Of a DNA stretch of 64,000 nt, positions 1 to 8,577 are shown in pieces. The notes under the pieces are model-generated. The model made no database searches. It was not told where the DNA came from and saw only the letters and a list, made by a program, of their open reading frames with translations. The position numbers and the translations under genes are program-made. The DNA is from Neobacillus notoginsengisoli (GTDB taxonomy: Bacteria; Bacillota; Bacilli; Bacillales; Cytobacillaceae): the NCBI RefSeq assembly GCF_003515685.1, contig NZ_QWEG01000003.1:310001-374000 (forward strand), in the 5' to 3' direction. Within the stretch, counting starts at the first letter, position 1; every line of letters begins with the position of its first letter.

Positions 1-724
1 CAAGTTTTTTACTGATCAGAGTACTTGAAATGATCAATCCCCCGAAGATTAAAAACGCGACGAATAAAACGAGATACACAATAAAGGAGTCTTCAATAAT
101 CAGGCTATTGTCCGATATGGGCACCTTCCCGAAGTTGGAAGCCCTTTTTAATAAGAAATGACCCTGTGCAATCGCCGCAGTGATAATTCCCGCGCTGACA
201 GGTTTAAGCCAAGCTGTATTGCTCCGTTTAAAGTTTTTCGAGTAAAAAAGCAGCCAAAGTGAAAAAAGAAAAGAACCATAGATTAAAAGACCTGATATAA
301 CGAAGATTAACGGGTTAAAAGCAATGCTTATTTCCATTGAATACATTCCAATGATATGAATGGAAAACACGGCCATTGTGAGAAAAAGGCTTCCAACTAG
401 TAAGCTGGAAAACTTCACCTTTTTAGTGGTTAATGCAACGAAGGCCATTCCAGTCAGTGAAATGCCGATAATCATTGATAGAAGGGTGAATGGAATTTGA
501 TATGTGGAAAATCGATCTATGTCCTCAGCGAGAAGACCGAGAAAATTCATCACCCAAATGCCAATTCCCATCGAGAAGGTTCCACCGATAAACAGTAAAC
601 CTTTGTTTTTCCTTGACGATTGAATAAGGGTAAACATATCTAAAGCTGTATAAGAAGCCATTATGGTAAGAGCAAATGCAAAAATCAGTAAAACAGGACT
701 GAATGTGTAAGCGAATTCACCCAT
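1..724 (-). CDS. MHYT-domain integral membrane sensor, C-terminus outside window
   Basis: Reading from an ATG at 724 the frame stays open to the window edge, giving at least 241 residues with about seven hydrophobic segments. Three repeats follow the MHYT spacing: GIWVMNFLGLLA near residue 50, IHIIGMYSM near residue 115, and AAIAQGHFLL near residue 180. MHYT domains are proposed to sense O2, CO or NO through a metal bound by the Met and His residues, and often precede GGDEF/EAL or kinase modules; what follows here is not visible. The first repeat has Asn in place of His and the later ones also deviate, so metal binding is uncertain. Family assignment is from repeat layout and fairly secure. 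Confidence 0.72.
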   Translation of the reverse strand, partial: MGEFAYTFSPVLLIFAFALTIMASYTALDMFTLIQSSRKNKGLLFIGGTFSMGIGIWVMNFLGLLAEDIDRFSTYQIPFTLLSMIIGISLTGMAFVALTTKKVKFSSLLVGSLFLTMAVFSIHIIGMYSMEISIAFNPLIFVISGLLIYGSFLFSLWLLFYSKNFKRSNTAWLKPVSAGIITAAIAQGHFLLKRASNFGKVPISDNSLIIEDSFIVYLVLFVAFLIFGGLIISSTLISKKL

Positions 725-911
725 TGTCAAGTATCAACCCCTGCGTTTTTAACATTATTAATACAATTGTAATAGAAAGTTCACAATTTAGAAAGAGAAA
801 AACCCATTCTTTCTAAAAATTTCTTTTTTCACATTTTATAAAAATATGATTATACTGTATTATAATAGTGTAAATATTAGTATTCTGTATTATATAAGGA
901 GGGTGAATGAA

Positions 912-1046
912 GTGCTGATCAACCCGGTTGAATTCTTTCGAAACCTGCCACAAAAGGAATGCCCTGTTTGCGGAGAAAACATTCAGGAACAAGCCGAATC
1001 GTACGTTTTAGAATGTGAAGGCTGCATTGCAAAAAAACTTGATTGA
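912..1046 (+). CDS. yhfH: YhfH-family small zinc-ribbon-like protein
   Basis: A 44-residue protein starting at GTG 912, nine bases after the strong site AAGGAGGG; the frame is open further upstream but without a ribosome binding site. The N-terminus (NPVEFFRNLP) and the CPVC...CEGC cysteine pairs match the Bacillus YhfH family, whose function is unknown. The two CxxC knuckles suggest one bound zinc. It stands alone and ends just before an intrinsic terminator. Confidence 0.75.
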   Translation: MLINPVEFFRNLPQKECPVCGENIQEQAESYVLECEGCIAKKLD

Positions 1047-1056
1047 TGATTCAAAG

Positions 1057-1097
1057 AAAATACCGGTTCCTTCCCAGCTGGGAGAACCGGTATTTTT
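1057..1097 (+). terminator. Rho-independent terminator after yhfH
   Basis: The arms AAAATACCGGTTC and GAACCGGTATTTTTT are perfectly complementary and the second arm ends in a T run. Confidence 0.85.
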
Positions 1098-1115
1098 TGT
1101 CTTATATACTTGGCC

Positions 1116-1244
1116 GTTGATTTCCACTACGGGCACACGCTTTCCGCGGGGAGTCAGTGGAGCCTCCTCGGCGCCTTGGCGCCTATGGGGTCTCCACCTT
1201 GCCTCTGCATCCCGCCGGAGTCGGTGCCCTCCGCTCCTATCAAC
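1116..1244. repeat. Dispersed GC-rich repeat, short form (family A)
   Basis: The block starts GTTGATTTCC and ends in a sequence containing ATCAAC, so its ends are inverted. Its core (CTTTCCGCGGGG...GGAGCCTCCTCGGCGC...GGGGTCTCCACCTTGC) recurs at 18514-18704 in the opposite orientation and at 33539-33842. Open frames inside it are artefacts of the repeat. It resembles the palindromic intergenic repeats common in Bacillus genomes. Confidence 0.85.
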
Positions 1245-1364
1245 GAAGTTAAAAATCAGCAATATTCCTTAACACAGCTTTATTTTATAGTGGTTTAGAA
1301 CGTTTGAAGTCTATTTTATATGTTTAAATAGTTACTATGAGCGTATACCCGTGGAGGAAAGAAA

Positions 1365-1616
1365 ATGAAACTGGTGAGTTGGAGTTACACAAAAAAATAT
1401 AATATCAAAGCTATTTTCGATAAATTCCCTTGCTCCTTGGTTATTTTTAGGCAGATTAAGGAGTATTATTTTGTCTACACAATAAAATGGAATCCTCTTG
1501 ATCCCCAAGTAAGGAGAGCTGATTTAGAAAACATGGAAACTTTGCTCAATTCCGAACTCGGGACTCTCGAAAACTATCAGAAAAGAAAGGCCATCAAGCT
1601 TCCGAACTCGAAGTAA
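1365..1616 (+). CDS. Hypothetical protein, 83 aa
   Basis: ATG 1365 follows the ribosome binding site GGAGGAAAG at a suitable distance. The product is basic, with a possible hydrophobic strand near residues 20-35 and a polar C-terminal half. I recognise no family. No partner gene is within 300 bases upstream on this strand. Confidence 0.45.
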   Translation: MKLVSWSYTKKYNIKAIFDKFPCSLVIFRQIKEYYFVYTIKWNPLDPQVRRADLENMETLLNSELGTLENYQKRKAIKLPNSK

Positions 1617-1675
1617 AGGGGCGAGAATAAGCAACTACTTAAAAGTATATGCTAATTCCCAAGGAGCTGAATTCA

Positions 1676-1861
1676 ATGGAAAAGAAAACGAAGTATACGA
1701 CCCCTGCAATAAAAAACCCAACGATTACAATTGAAACCGGGGATACATTTCCGAATCCCGAAAGCATCCCGGGTAATTCCGTTGACGAACACAAACAGTT
1801 AGAGGAAGCAAATGTCATTATGGGAGGGGACGAAATTAAGCAGCAAAATGAAAATCTTTAA
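1676..1861 (+). CDS. Hypothetical acidic small protein, 61 aa
   Basis: The start at ATG 1676 is chosen because AAGGAGCTG lies just upstream; an in-frame ATG at 1649 has no such site. The product is hydrophilic and looks disordered, with many Asn, Glu and Pro residues and no Cys. No family recognised. It ends directly before a hairpin shared with the convergent YdjO-like gene. Confidence 0.5.
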   Translation: MEKKTKYTTPAIKNPTITIETGDTFPNPESIPGNSVDEHKQLEEANVIMGGDEIKQQNENL

Positions 1862-1865
1862 ATAA

Positions 1866-1918
1866 AGAAGGAAGCTGGGACTGGTTGAAGATCAGCCGCC
1901 AGCGTTCCTTCCTTTTTA
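1866..1918. terminator. Bidirectional terminator
   Basis: AAGGAAGCTGG pairs with CCAGCGTTCCTT, with A-rich and T-rich flanks on both sides, between two convergent genes. Confidence 0.7.
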
Positions 1919-2101
1919 TATTTCCGGTAAGTCCTTTACTCCAGAATCCATTGTACTTCCGCACATAGGACATAATAAATCATCCGAGGCGAAATTTTTG
2001 CGCATCCAGCCAATGCAAGAATCATCACTGCATGAATAAATTTCTGTGCTGATCAATGTTTCCTCTTCCTTTTCAACGGGAAACCTTCTTCCAAAAAACA
2101 T
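1916..2101 (-). CDS. ydjO: YdjO-family cold-inducible zinc-ribbon protein
   Basis: 61 residues when started at ATG 2101, which sits behind AAGGAGG; a longer open frame lacks a site. It carries CSDDSC...CPMCGS and the family-typical GWMRKNFAS segment. B. subtilis YdjO is annotated as cold-inducible; its molecular role is unknown. The four Cys probably bind zinc. A second family member is encoded at 26305-26508, so the genome holds at least two paralogues. Confidence 0.7.
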   Translation of the reverse strand: MFFGRRFPVEKEEETLISTEIYSCSDDSCIGWMRKNFASDDLLCPMCGSTMDSGVKDLPEI

Positions 2102-2308
2102 GAAACCGCCTCCTTCTCTTTGTTCTAGCCCTTGCTCATCCATATGTAGTATTTACCTTTTCCAAGAAATTATTTAAGCTGCACTCCCCGCTTTTTCAAT
2201 TGTTCTCATTATTGTAAGAAAGCATCCCTCGATTCCCTCCCGTCACATGTAAAATAAGAATGAAGCTTCTCCTTTCATCAAACAATAACTTGATTTGGGT
2301 GAAATATA

Positions 2309-3010
2309 ATGAATGACTTTTCAAAAAGCCCTGCCTTATCATACGAATTAAACGAACTATTGAAATCTGCGAACAGAAGGTTCCATTGCCCAAAAGGGAC
2401 ATATGTATTCCGGGAAGGACAGGATGCAGCAGAGGTCTATATTATTTTGTCAGGGAAAGTGCAAGTCTCAAAAATGAATTCTGAAGGACAGGAATTACTA
2501 CTAAGATTATGCTGCCATAACGATATCGTTGGGGAATTAACACTTTTCACGGTAAATCCGAAGTATATTTTCAGTGCCAGGGCTGTTGAGGATACAGAAA
2601 TTGCCGCTTTGGGGATTCCTGACCTTGAAAAAGCTTTTTTTCAAAACAGCCAGTTAGCCTATGAGTTCCTAAAGTGGATGAATGACCATATGCGGAAAAC
2701 GATGACCAAGTTTAAAGATCTCGTGCTCTACGGAAAAAAAGGCGCCCTGTATTCTACGCTAATCAGGCTTAGCAACAGTTATGGGATCCCGAAGGAAGAT
2801 GGAATCTATATTACTGTCCCTGTCACGACTCAGGATTTAGCTAATTTTTGTGGGACGGCACGGGAGATTATCAGCCGGATGTTAGGGGATTTAAAAAGAG
2901 AGAAAGTCATCAGTGTAAAAGCCAAAAAGATTACGATTCACAACTTGGAGTTTTTGAAAACAGAAAATAATTGTGAAAACTGCCCAATTGAATACTGTAA
3001 TGTTGACTGA
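2309..3010 (+). CDS. fnr: Fnr, anaerobic transcription regulator (Crp/Fnr family)
   Basis: 233 residues: an N-terminal cyclic-nucleotide-binding-like beta roll (about residues 15-130), a dimer helix, and a winged helix-turn-helix (about 165-220; DLANFCGTAREIISRMLGDL). The C-terminus ends CENCPIEYC, matching the Bacillus-type Fnr where three C-terminal cysteines plus an Asp hold a [4Fe-4S] cluster, unlike the N-terminal cysteines of E. coli FNR. Family knowledge: it activates fermentation and anaerobic respiration genes under low oxygen by binding TGTGA-N6-TCACA. Boxes of that type lie before pflB (8481) and the DMSO-reductase-like operon (25634). Very likely a true Fnr. Confidence 0.9.
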   Translation: MNDFSKSPALSYELNELLKSANRRFHCPKGTYVFREGQDAAEVYIILSGKVQVSKMNSEGQELLLRLCCHNDIVGELTLFTVNPKYIFSARAVEDTEIAALGIPDLEKAFFQNSQLAYEFLKWMNDHMRKTMTKFKDLVLYGKKGALYSTLIRLSNSYGIPKEDGIYITVPVTTQDLANFCGTAREIISRMLGDLKREKVISVKAKKITIHNLEFLKTENNCENCPIEYCNVD

Positions 3011-3049
3011 AACTTCGTTCACAGAATGTCCACACACTTTTATCGAAAA

Positions 3050-3079
3050 CTCCTTTATCTTTGATAAAGGAGGCGTTTT
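3050..3079 (+). promoter_or_regulatory. Hairpin with U-tract that sequesters the sco ribosome binding site
   Basis: CTCCTTTATC (3050-3059) pairs perfectly with GATAAAGGAG (3063-3072) around a three-base loop, followed by GCGTTTTTGC. It looks like the fnr terminator, but the AAGGAGG in the 3' arm is also the only ribosome binding site for ATG 3083. Confidence 0.65.
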
Positions 3080-3082
3080 TGC

Positions 3083-3685
3083 ATGAAAAAAATAATCATT
3101 ATATGTGTTGCGGCTATTGCACTTGGGATAGCGGGAGGCATATCTTTTTTTATCGTACGTGATGCTCTTGCGCAAATCCCAGAAGACGTGGAACTTAAAA
3201 CGCAAAAGAATGAGGTTTACCGTTTCGGGGATGATTACACGAAGGTTAAACTTATTGAATTCGTCTATACCCATTGCCCAGATATTTGCCCGACGACCAC
3301 TCAAAAAATGGTCGCGCTTAAGGAAGATTTAAAGAAGAACGGCGTTTTCGGGAAAGACGTTGAATTTATTACAATTACGATTGACCCGTATAGAGATACA
3401 CCTGAAGTCATGCGTAATTATATGGGAATGTTTGGAATTGAGGATGATGGCGGCTGGATTTTTCTGACTGGTGACAAAGATAATTTAAAGATTAGCCACG
3501 AACAGATCCGAAAAGCAGCCGAGCCTTTCCAATTCCAATACAAAGATCCAGGAAACGGATTTTTCATCCACAGCACTTTTACCTATTTAGTTGATGAAAA
3601 CAATAGATTTATTGATAAGTTTCCGATGGGTAAGGACTTTGACCAAAAGGCAGTCCTAAAAGCGATTATGAAAGAAATAGATTAA
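3083..3685 (+). CDS. Sco1/SenC-family copper chaperone
   Basis: 200 residues with one N-terminal membrane anchor (about 4-25) and a thioredoxin-fold domain. The copper-binding CPDICP lies near residue 70 and the partner histidine probably in FIHSTFTYL near residue 158. Sco proteins deliver copper to the CuA centre of cytochrome c oxidase subunit II on the outer membrane face. There is no lipobox, unlike the second Sco copy at 52121-52699. It follows fnr with 72 bases between them, so it could be partly co-transcribed, but the intervening hairpin argues for control. Confidence 0.85.
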   Translation: MKKIIIICVAAIALGIAGGISFFIVRDALAQIPEDVELKTQKNEVYRFGDDYTKVKLIEFVYTHCPDICPTTTQKMVALKEDLKKNGVFGKDVEFITITIDPYRDTPEVMRNYMGMFGIEDDGGWIFLTGDKDNLKISHEQIRKAAEPFQFQYKDPGNGFFIHSTFTYLVDENNRFIDKFPMGKDFDQKAVLKAIMKEID

Positions 3686-3701
3686 TTTGTATCAAAATAG
3701 T

Positions 3702-3739
3702 AAAGCGGATAACCTGGGTCAGGTTATCCGCTTTTTTTT
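3702..3739 (+). terminator. Rho-independent terminator after sco
   Basis: AAAGCGGATAACCT pairs with AGGTTATCCGCTTT and is followed by a long T run. Confidence 0.9.
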
Positions 3740-3740
3740 G

Positions 3741-3875
3741 TCAATTAACTGAAGAAGGAGTCTTACTTAGGTGCTGCAGGTTGGACAGGTAGTCGGCTTT
3801 TGGCTTTGTAAGGCTAGCCTTGATTCCCGAATCCCTTAACTTTTTAACAAGTTCCGTAATCTTTTGTTTCGCCAC
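3741..3875 (-). CDS. Small basic hypothetical protein, 44 aa
   Basis: GTG 3875 follows AGAAGGTGA. The 44-residue product begins MAKQKITELVKKLR and is basic and probably helical in its first half. No family is recognised with confidence; small basic Bacillus proteins of this size exist, but I cannot place it. It ends at the sco terminator, which would serve both strands poorly because the T run is on the + side. Confidence 0.5.
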   Translation of the reverse strand: MAKQKITELVKKLRDSGIKASLTKPKADYLSNLQHLSKTPSSVN

Positions 3876-4088
3876 ACGGTTCACCTTCTCTTCTCGGCTT
3901 TTCCTAAACTTAATTCTACAACAAAAATATGAATAAAGTGTGAAAATCCTAAAAATCTTTTAGAAAAATTTGCACAAAAATCCATTCTGTTCATTATGCT
4001 GCGCGTGCTTGCTTCTTGACTTTACCCACTTGAAGTACACGAAAAACGCAAATCAATTGACAAAAACAACTTGGTTCTTTTGGATTAG

Positions 4089-4118
4089 TTAGCATCCCCT
4101 CACTAAACATGGTATAAT
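4089..4118 (+). promoter_or_regulatory. Probable sigma-A promoter, extended -10
   Basis: TGGTATAAT (4110-4118) is an extended -10; the best -35 is the weak TTAGCA 18 bases upstream. It lies 31 bases before the ABC-F start. The stretch 3876-4088 holds nothing else I can name. Confidence 0.5.
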
Positions 4119-4124
4119 TTTTAG

Positions 4125-5763
<1,639 letters not shown>

Positions 5764-5765
<2 letters not shown>

Positions 5766-5796
5766 AAAAACAGGGGTTAACGCCCCTGTTTTTTTG
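5764..5796 (+). terminator. Rho-independent terminator
   Basis: AAAAAAACAGGGG pairs with CCCCTGTTTTTTT, immediately overlapping the stop codon of the ABC-F gene. Confidence 0.9.
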
Positions 5797-5824
5797 TTTA
5801 CCTAAATTTGTCCCCAGATAATAA

Positions 5825-5956
5825 TCAATGCCTTTTTTGTTTATTCCTTGATGAAGAGTGTTCCTTATTACCTGTTTCACGATTTGTCGTCCCCTGCCCT
5901 TCCACTTGTGAAGAATTCAGGCCGATTGTCGATGGATCTTGTTTTCGCTTTCCCAA
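5825..5956 (-). CDS. Small hydrophilic protein, possibly YuzL-like, 43 aa
   Basis: TTG 5956 follows GGGAGGTG at about seven bases; an ATG just upstream in another frame stops after a few codons. The product starts MGKRKQDPSTIGLNSS and is rich in Lys, Gln, Ser and Asn, like small acid-soluble or YuzL-type spore-associated peptides of Bacillus. The assignment rests on composition and a remembered N-terminal pattern, so treat the name as tentative. Confidence 0.5.
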   Translation of the reverse strand: MGKRKQDPSTIGLNSSQVEGQGTTNRETGNKEHSSSRNKQKRH

Positions 5957-6063
5957 TTCATTACACCTCCCTTTTTAGGATTTTCCAACAACAGATGATT
6001 ATGCAATGAAGGAATATTTTCTTCTTTCCTAGAGAGAATATGGAAGAAGGAGGTGTGGTTTTT

Positions 6064-6306
6064 ATGGCTAAAATTGGTGTGGAACAATCCCTCACAAATG
6101 TACAGCAGGCACTAAAAGAACGCGGCTATGATGTGGTCGAACTAAAACAGGAATCAGATTCAGCCGATTGCGCATGTTGTGTCATTACCGGCCTTGATTC
6201 AAATATGATGGGGATGCACGATACGGTGACGAAAGCTTCTGTTATTGAAGCGAACGGCTTGTCTGCTGATGAAGTTTGTTCACTTGTTGAAAACAGGCTT
6301 GGCTAG
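6064..6306 (+). CDS. ykuS: YkuS / UPF0180 family protein
   Basis: 80 residues starting at ATG 6064 behind AGGAGGTG; the longer frame from 6040 overlaps that site. The segments [20 protein letters not shown] and [14 protein letters not shown] are characteristic of UPF0180 (YkuS). Cys-Ala-Cys-Cys at about residue 40 could bind a metal or redox partner. Function unknown. It stands alone, followed by a terminator. Confidence 0.85.
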   Translation: MAKIGVEQSLTNVQQALKERGYDVVELKQESDSADCACCVITGLDSNMMGMHDTVTKASVIEANGLSADEVCSLVENRLG

Positions 6307-6354
6307 GGCTTTTTCCTATAACAGTGACAGAATAGGGTTTCTTTGTTAAATTAA

Positions 6355-6397
6355 GACTGTCTTTCCTTTCACATTTGGAAAGGCAGTCGCCTTTTTT
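6355..6397 (+). terminator. Rho-independent terminator after ykuS
   Basis: GACTGTCTTTCC and GGAAAGGCAGTC form a stem, followed a few bases later by CTTTTTT. Confidence 0.75.
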
Positions 6398-6433
6398 AAG
6401 GCGGTAATATTTATACAGACTGGATGATTTGTT

Positions 6434-7096
6434 GTGTTCCATATAGATATGGCAGATCCTATTATTCTCTCAATTCAAACCGCCACTTTTGCTTTATGTA
6501 TCGCATTTCCGTTCGGCACCTTGCTTGCCAGGCTTATGGCAGGAAAGAGATTCAAGGGGCAAACTGCCGTTGAAACCTTATTTTTGCTCCCTATCGTCCT
6601 CCCTCCGACTGTAATAGGCTTTTTACTCATTATACTTTTCGGTAAACATAGCCCAGTTGGTTTATTCATTGAAAGCGTCTTTGGGAGTTCAATGATGTTC
6701 ACCCCTTGGGCAGCTGCAATTGCTTCTACAGTTGTGGCATTCCCCTTGATGTATCAATCGGCAAAAGCCGGCTTTGAATCGTTGGATTCCGAAATAGAAG
6801 AAGCGGCCCGTATGGATGGTGCGGGTGCCTGGAAAACTTTTTACCATATAACCCTTCCTTTATCATCCAGGGCTCTTATTACCGGGGGAATCCTCAGCTT
6901 TGCCCGGGCACTCGGAGAATTTGGCGCAACCTTAATGTTTGCCGGCAATATCCCCGGAAAAACCCAAACAGTTCCAATTGCCATATATGTTGCCATGGAG
7001 TCTGGACAAACGGAAAGAGCCTGGGCACTAGTCATCATCATCATCATCATTTCTTTCGCCATGCTCTATCTATCGTCACGCCTTAAAAGCCGATAA
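6434..7096 (+). CDS. modB: Molybdate ABC transporter permease ModB (orphan)
   Basis: 220 residues and about five membrane helices, normal for ModB. The cytoplasmic EAA loop (EEAARMDGAGAWKTFYHITL, near residue 120) that docks on the ATPase is intact. Start GTG 6434 has only a weak GGATGA site; ATG 6449 is an alternative. ModB normally forms a complex with the binding protein ModA and ATPase ModC, but neither gene is adjacent: ykuS and a terminator lie upstream, a terminator and a cupredoxin gene downstream. Molybdate supply fits the DMSO-reductase-like enzyme at 22-25 kb. Confidence 0.87.
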   Translation: MFHIDMADPIILSIQTATFALCIAFPFGTLLARLMAGKRFKGQTAVETLFLLPIVLPPTVIGFLLIILFGKHSPVGLFIESVFGSSMMFTPWAAAIASTVVAFPLMYQSAKAGFESLDSEIEEAARMDGAGAWKTFYHITLPLSSRALITGGILSFARALGEFGATLMFAGNIPGKTQTVPIAIYVAMESGQTERAWALVIIIIIISFAMLYLSSRLKSR

Positions 7097-7123
7097 GATC
7101 TCTGATCCTATCGGCTTTTCCTT
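7085..7123 (+). terminator. Rho-independent terminator after modB
   Basis: AAAAGCCGATA pairs with TATCGGCTTTT; the T-rich tail follows. The 5' arm overlaps the modB stop. Confidence 0.85.
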
Positions 7124-7233
7124 TTGGATAAAAACCTTCCCCCTTCCCCAAATGAAGTTTCTTTAAAAAAGAGACAAGTTTCCTCACCACCCATGCATAA
7201 ATTAGTGGTAGGACAAATCTCAGGAGGGGTCAT

Positions 7234-7686
7234 ATGCAATTTTTGGTCATTAAAAAAGGTACGGTTATCTTGTTTCTTGCTGCCTGCTTGGCAATCGTTT
7301 CAGCAGCGGCCTGGTGGCTACTAAAAGCCGGTGACGATGTGGTTTTCAATCAGGTTAGCGGAAAAACCGTTCGCGAGGTCCATATGGTGACAGGGGAGTT
7401 TGCGGCAACACTTCCCACTGGGAAAAAAATAGAGGCATACAGATGGGATCCGGGGACAATATTTCTTGAAAAAAAGGAAAAGGTACGTCTCATTATTTAT
7501 GGAGTCAACGGCAATGAACATCCGTTCAAGATTGAAAACACCTCTATTAAAGGAACCGTTAAAAAAGGAGAAGAAACTGTCCTGGACCTTTCTTTTGAAA
7601 AAGAAGGTGTTTATAGGCTGATCTGCGAGGTCCACCCCGATATAGAACATAACGGGCCAATGATTGCTTATATTATTGTAGATTAA
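7234..7686 (+). CDS. Membrane-anchored cupredoxin-domain protein
   Basis: 150 residues from ATG 7234 (site CAGGAGGGG). One N-terminal membrane helix (about 8-30) is followed by a single beta-rich domain. Candidate type-1/CuA-like ligands lie in order: His in GNEHPFKI (near 93), then Cys and His in LICEVHPD (near 130-133) and Met in GPMIAY (near 143). The domain resembles the C-terminal cupredoxin of cytochrome oxidase subunit II or nitrous oxide reductase, but the single Cys favours a mononuclear site. Extracellular electron carrier or copper carrier is an inference. A Sco chaperone gene lies 4 kb away. Confidence 0.75.
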   Translation: MQFLVIKKGTVILFLAACLAIVSAAAWWLLKAGDDVVFNQVSGKTVREVHMVTGEFAATLPTGKKIEAYRWDPGTIFLEKKEKVRLIIYGVNGNEHPFKIENTSIKGTVKKGEETVLDLSFEKEGVYRLICEVHPDIEHNGPMIAYIIVD

Positions 7687-7690
7687 TTGA

Positions 7691-8160
7691 CAAAAGCGTA
7701 AGCGCCTCGGTCATCGCCGTACAAACTGGAAGGGCTTCGACTGAGATAAAGTGAAACTTCCATCAGCAATTTTTGCTGATGGTTAGTCCCGTTCTACTGC
7801 CGCTAATTCGTCAAAGAGCACGGCGACTAAGCGGCACTACGAACCCGATTGGTTCAACTAAGCCGCTGAAATGCACAGCGGCAAGTTTCACTGTATCTCA
7901 CGAATCGGACCTTTAGGGTCAGTTGCCGACGGAGGAGGCTTGACTTCCCCTTAAGAGTGGGATAAAGGAATCACGAAGAGCGAAGCTACTACCTGCAGTA
8001 CTTCATGAATTAGCATCTGTGAAGTCCTTCATGGGCTTTGCGACGAGCTGAAGGTAAGCTTCCTGAATATGCTATGGCGCAGGAGCACTAAGCGCATTCG
8101 ATGATGACTTATCGTAGGGAGGAGACCTGAAGTTTGGGCACGCGTAGGCGCTGAAGCTAG
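7691..8160 (+). repeat. 470-bp repeat element, copy 1 (family B, long form)
   Basis: Begins CAAAAGCGTAAGCGCC and ends GGCGCTGAAGCTAG. The reverse complement of 13284-13753 matches it over the full 470 bases with only scattered substitutions (about 97% by eye). Internal inverted repeats include TGAGATAAAGTGAAAC against GTTTCACTGTATCTCA, and CATCAGCAATTTTTGCTGATG. No credible open frame. The outer 60-70 bases at each end also match the 146-bp element at 30126-30271. Confidence 0.9.
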
Positions 8161-8221
8161 AGGTAGCCAAGCTTGATAAATGAGCTATCCCCTTTCGCGA
8201 AATCTATAGTTTCCAAAAAAC

Positions 8222-8264
8222 AAACAAAAAGCTGTCTTCCTTCAGGGAAAACAGCTTTTTGTTT
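8222..8264. terminator. Bidirectional terminator
   Basis: AAACAAAAAGCTGT pairs with ACAGCTTTTTGTTT, with A and T runs inside the arms so that it can act on either strand. Confidence 0.8.
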
Positions 8265-8398
8265 ATAAGAATGACGAAGGTTGTTTCTAACACATCTATG
8301 GTAATAACGTTGATATCATTGGTTTCTTCTTATATAACAGTTTTGATAAACCATGATTTAATTATAATACAGATGAAAGGTTTTTGAATTTTTACTCA

Positions 8399-8417
8399 GT
8401 TAACCACAGTGGTTAAC
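8399..8417. promoter_or_regulatory. 19-bp perfect palindrome upstream of pflB
   Basis: GTTAACCACAGTGGTTAAC is perfectly symmetric about one central base. It lies 160 bases before the pflB start. The regulator is unknown to me. The half-site GGTTAAC resembles a BirA half-operator, but the spacing does not fit one. Confidence 0.45.
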
Positions 8418-8480
8418 ACAAGCGTAAACCCACTTAAAACAATAAGTTTCACAATATGTTAACAATTTGGTCTGTTTAAG

Positions 8481-8496
8481 GGTGATTCTTCTCACA
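8481..8496 (+). promoter_or_regulatory. Fnr-type box upstream of pflB
   Basis: GGTGATTCTTCTCACA matches TGTGA-N6-TCACA in nine of ten fixed positions. A possible -10, TATACT, is at 8507-8512; another, TATAGT, at 8527-8532. Neither puts the box exactly at -41.5. Confidence 0.6.
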
Positions 8497-8577
8497 TCCC
8501 ATCTGTTATACTCAAATTAAGATGTTTATAGTTAAGCTGTTATATTGCTTTTAAAATATTTGAAGAGGTGAACCACA

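Noticed and set aside
1008-1298. Overlapping open frames around 1.0-1.3 kb
   Set aside because: They run through a terminator and a dispersed GC-rich repeat in several frames at once.
8418-8432. CcpA cre site before pflB
   Set aside because: ACACAAGCGTAAACC keeps the central GCG but misses several other conserved bases.
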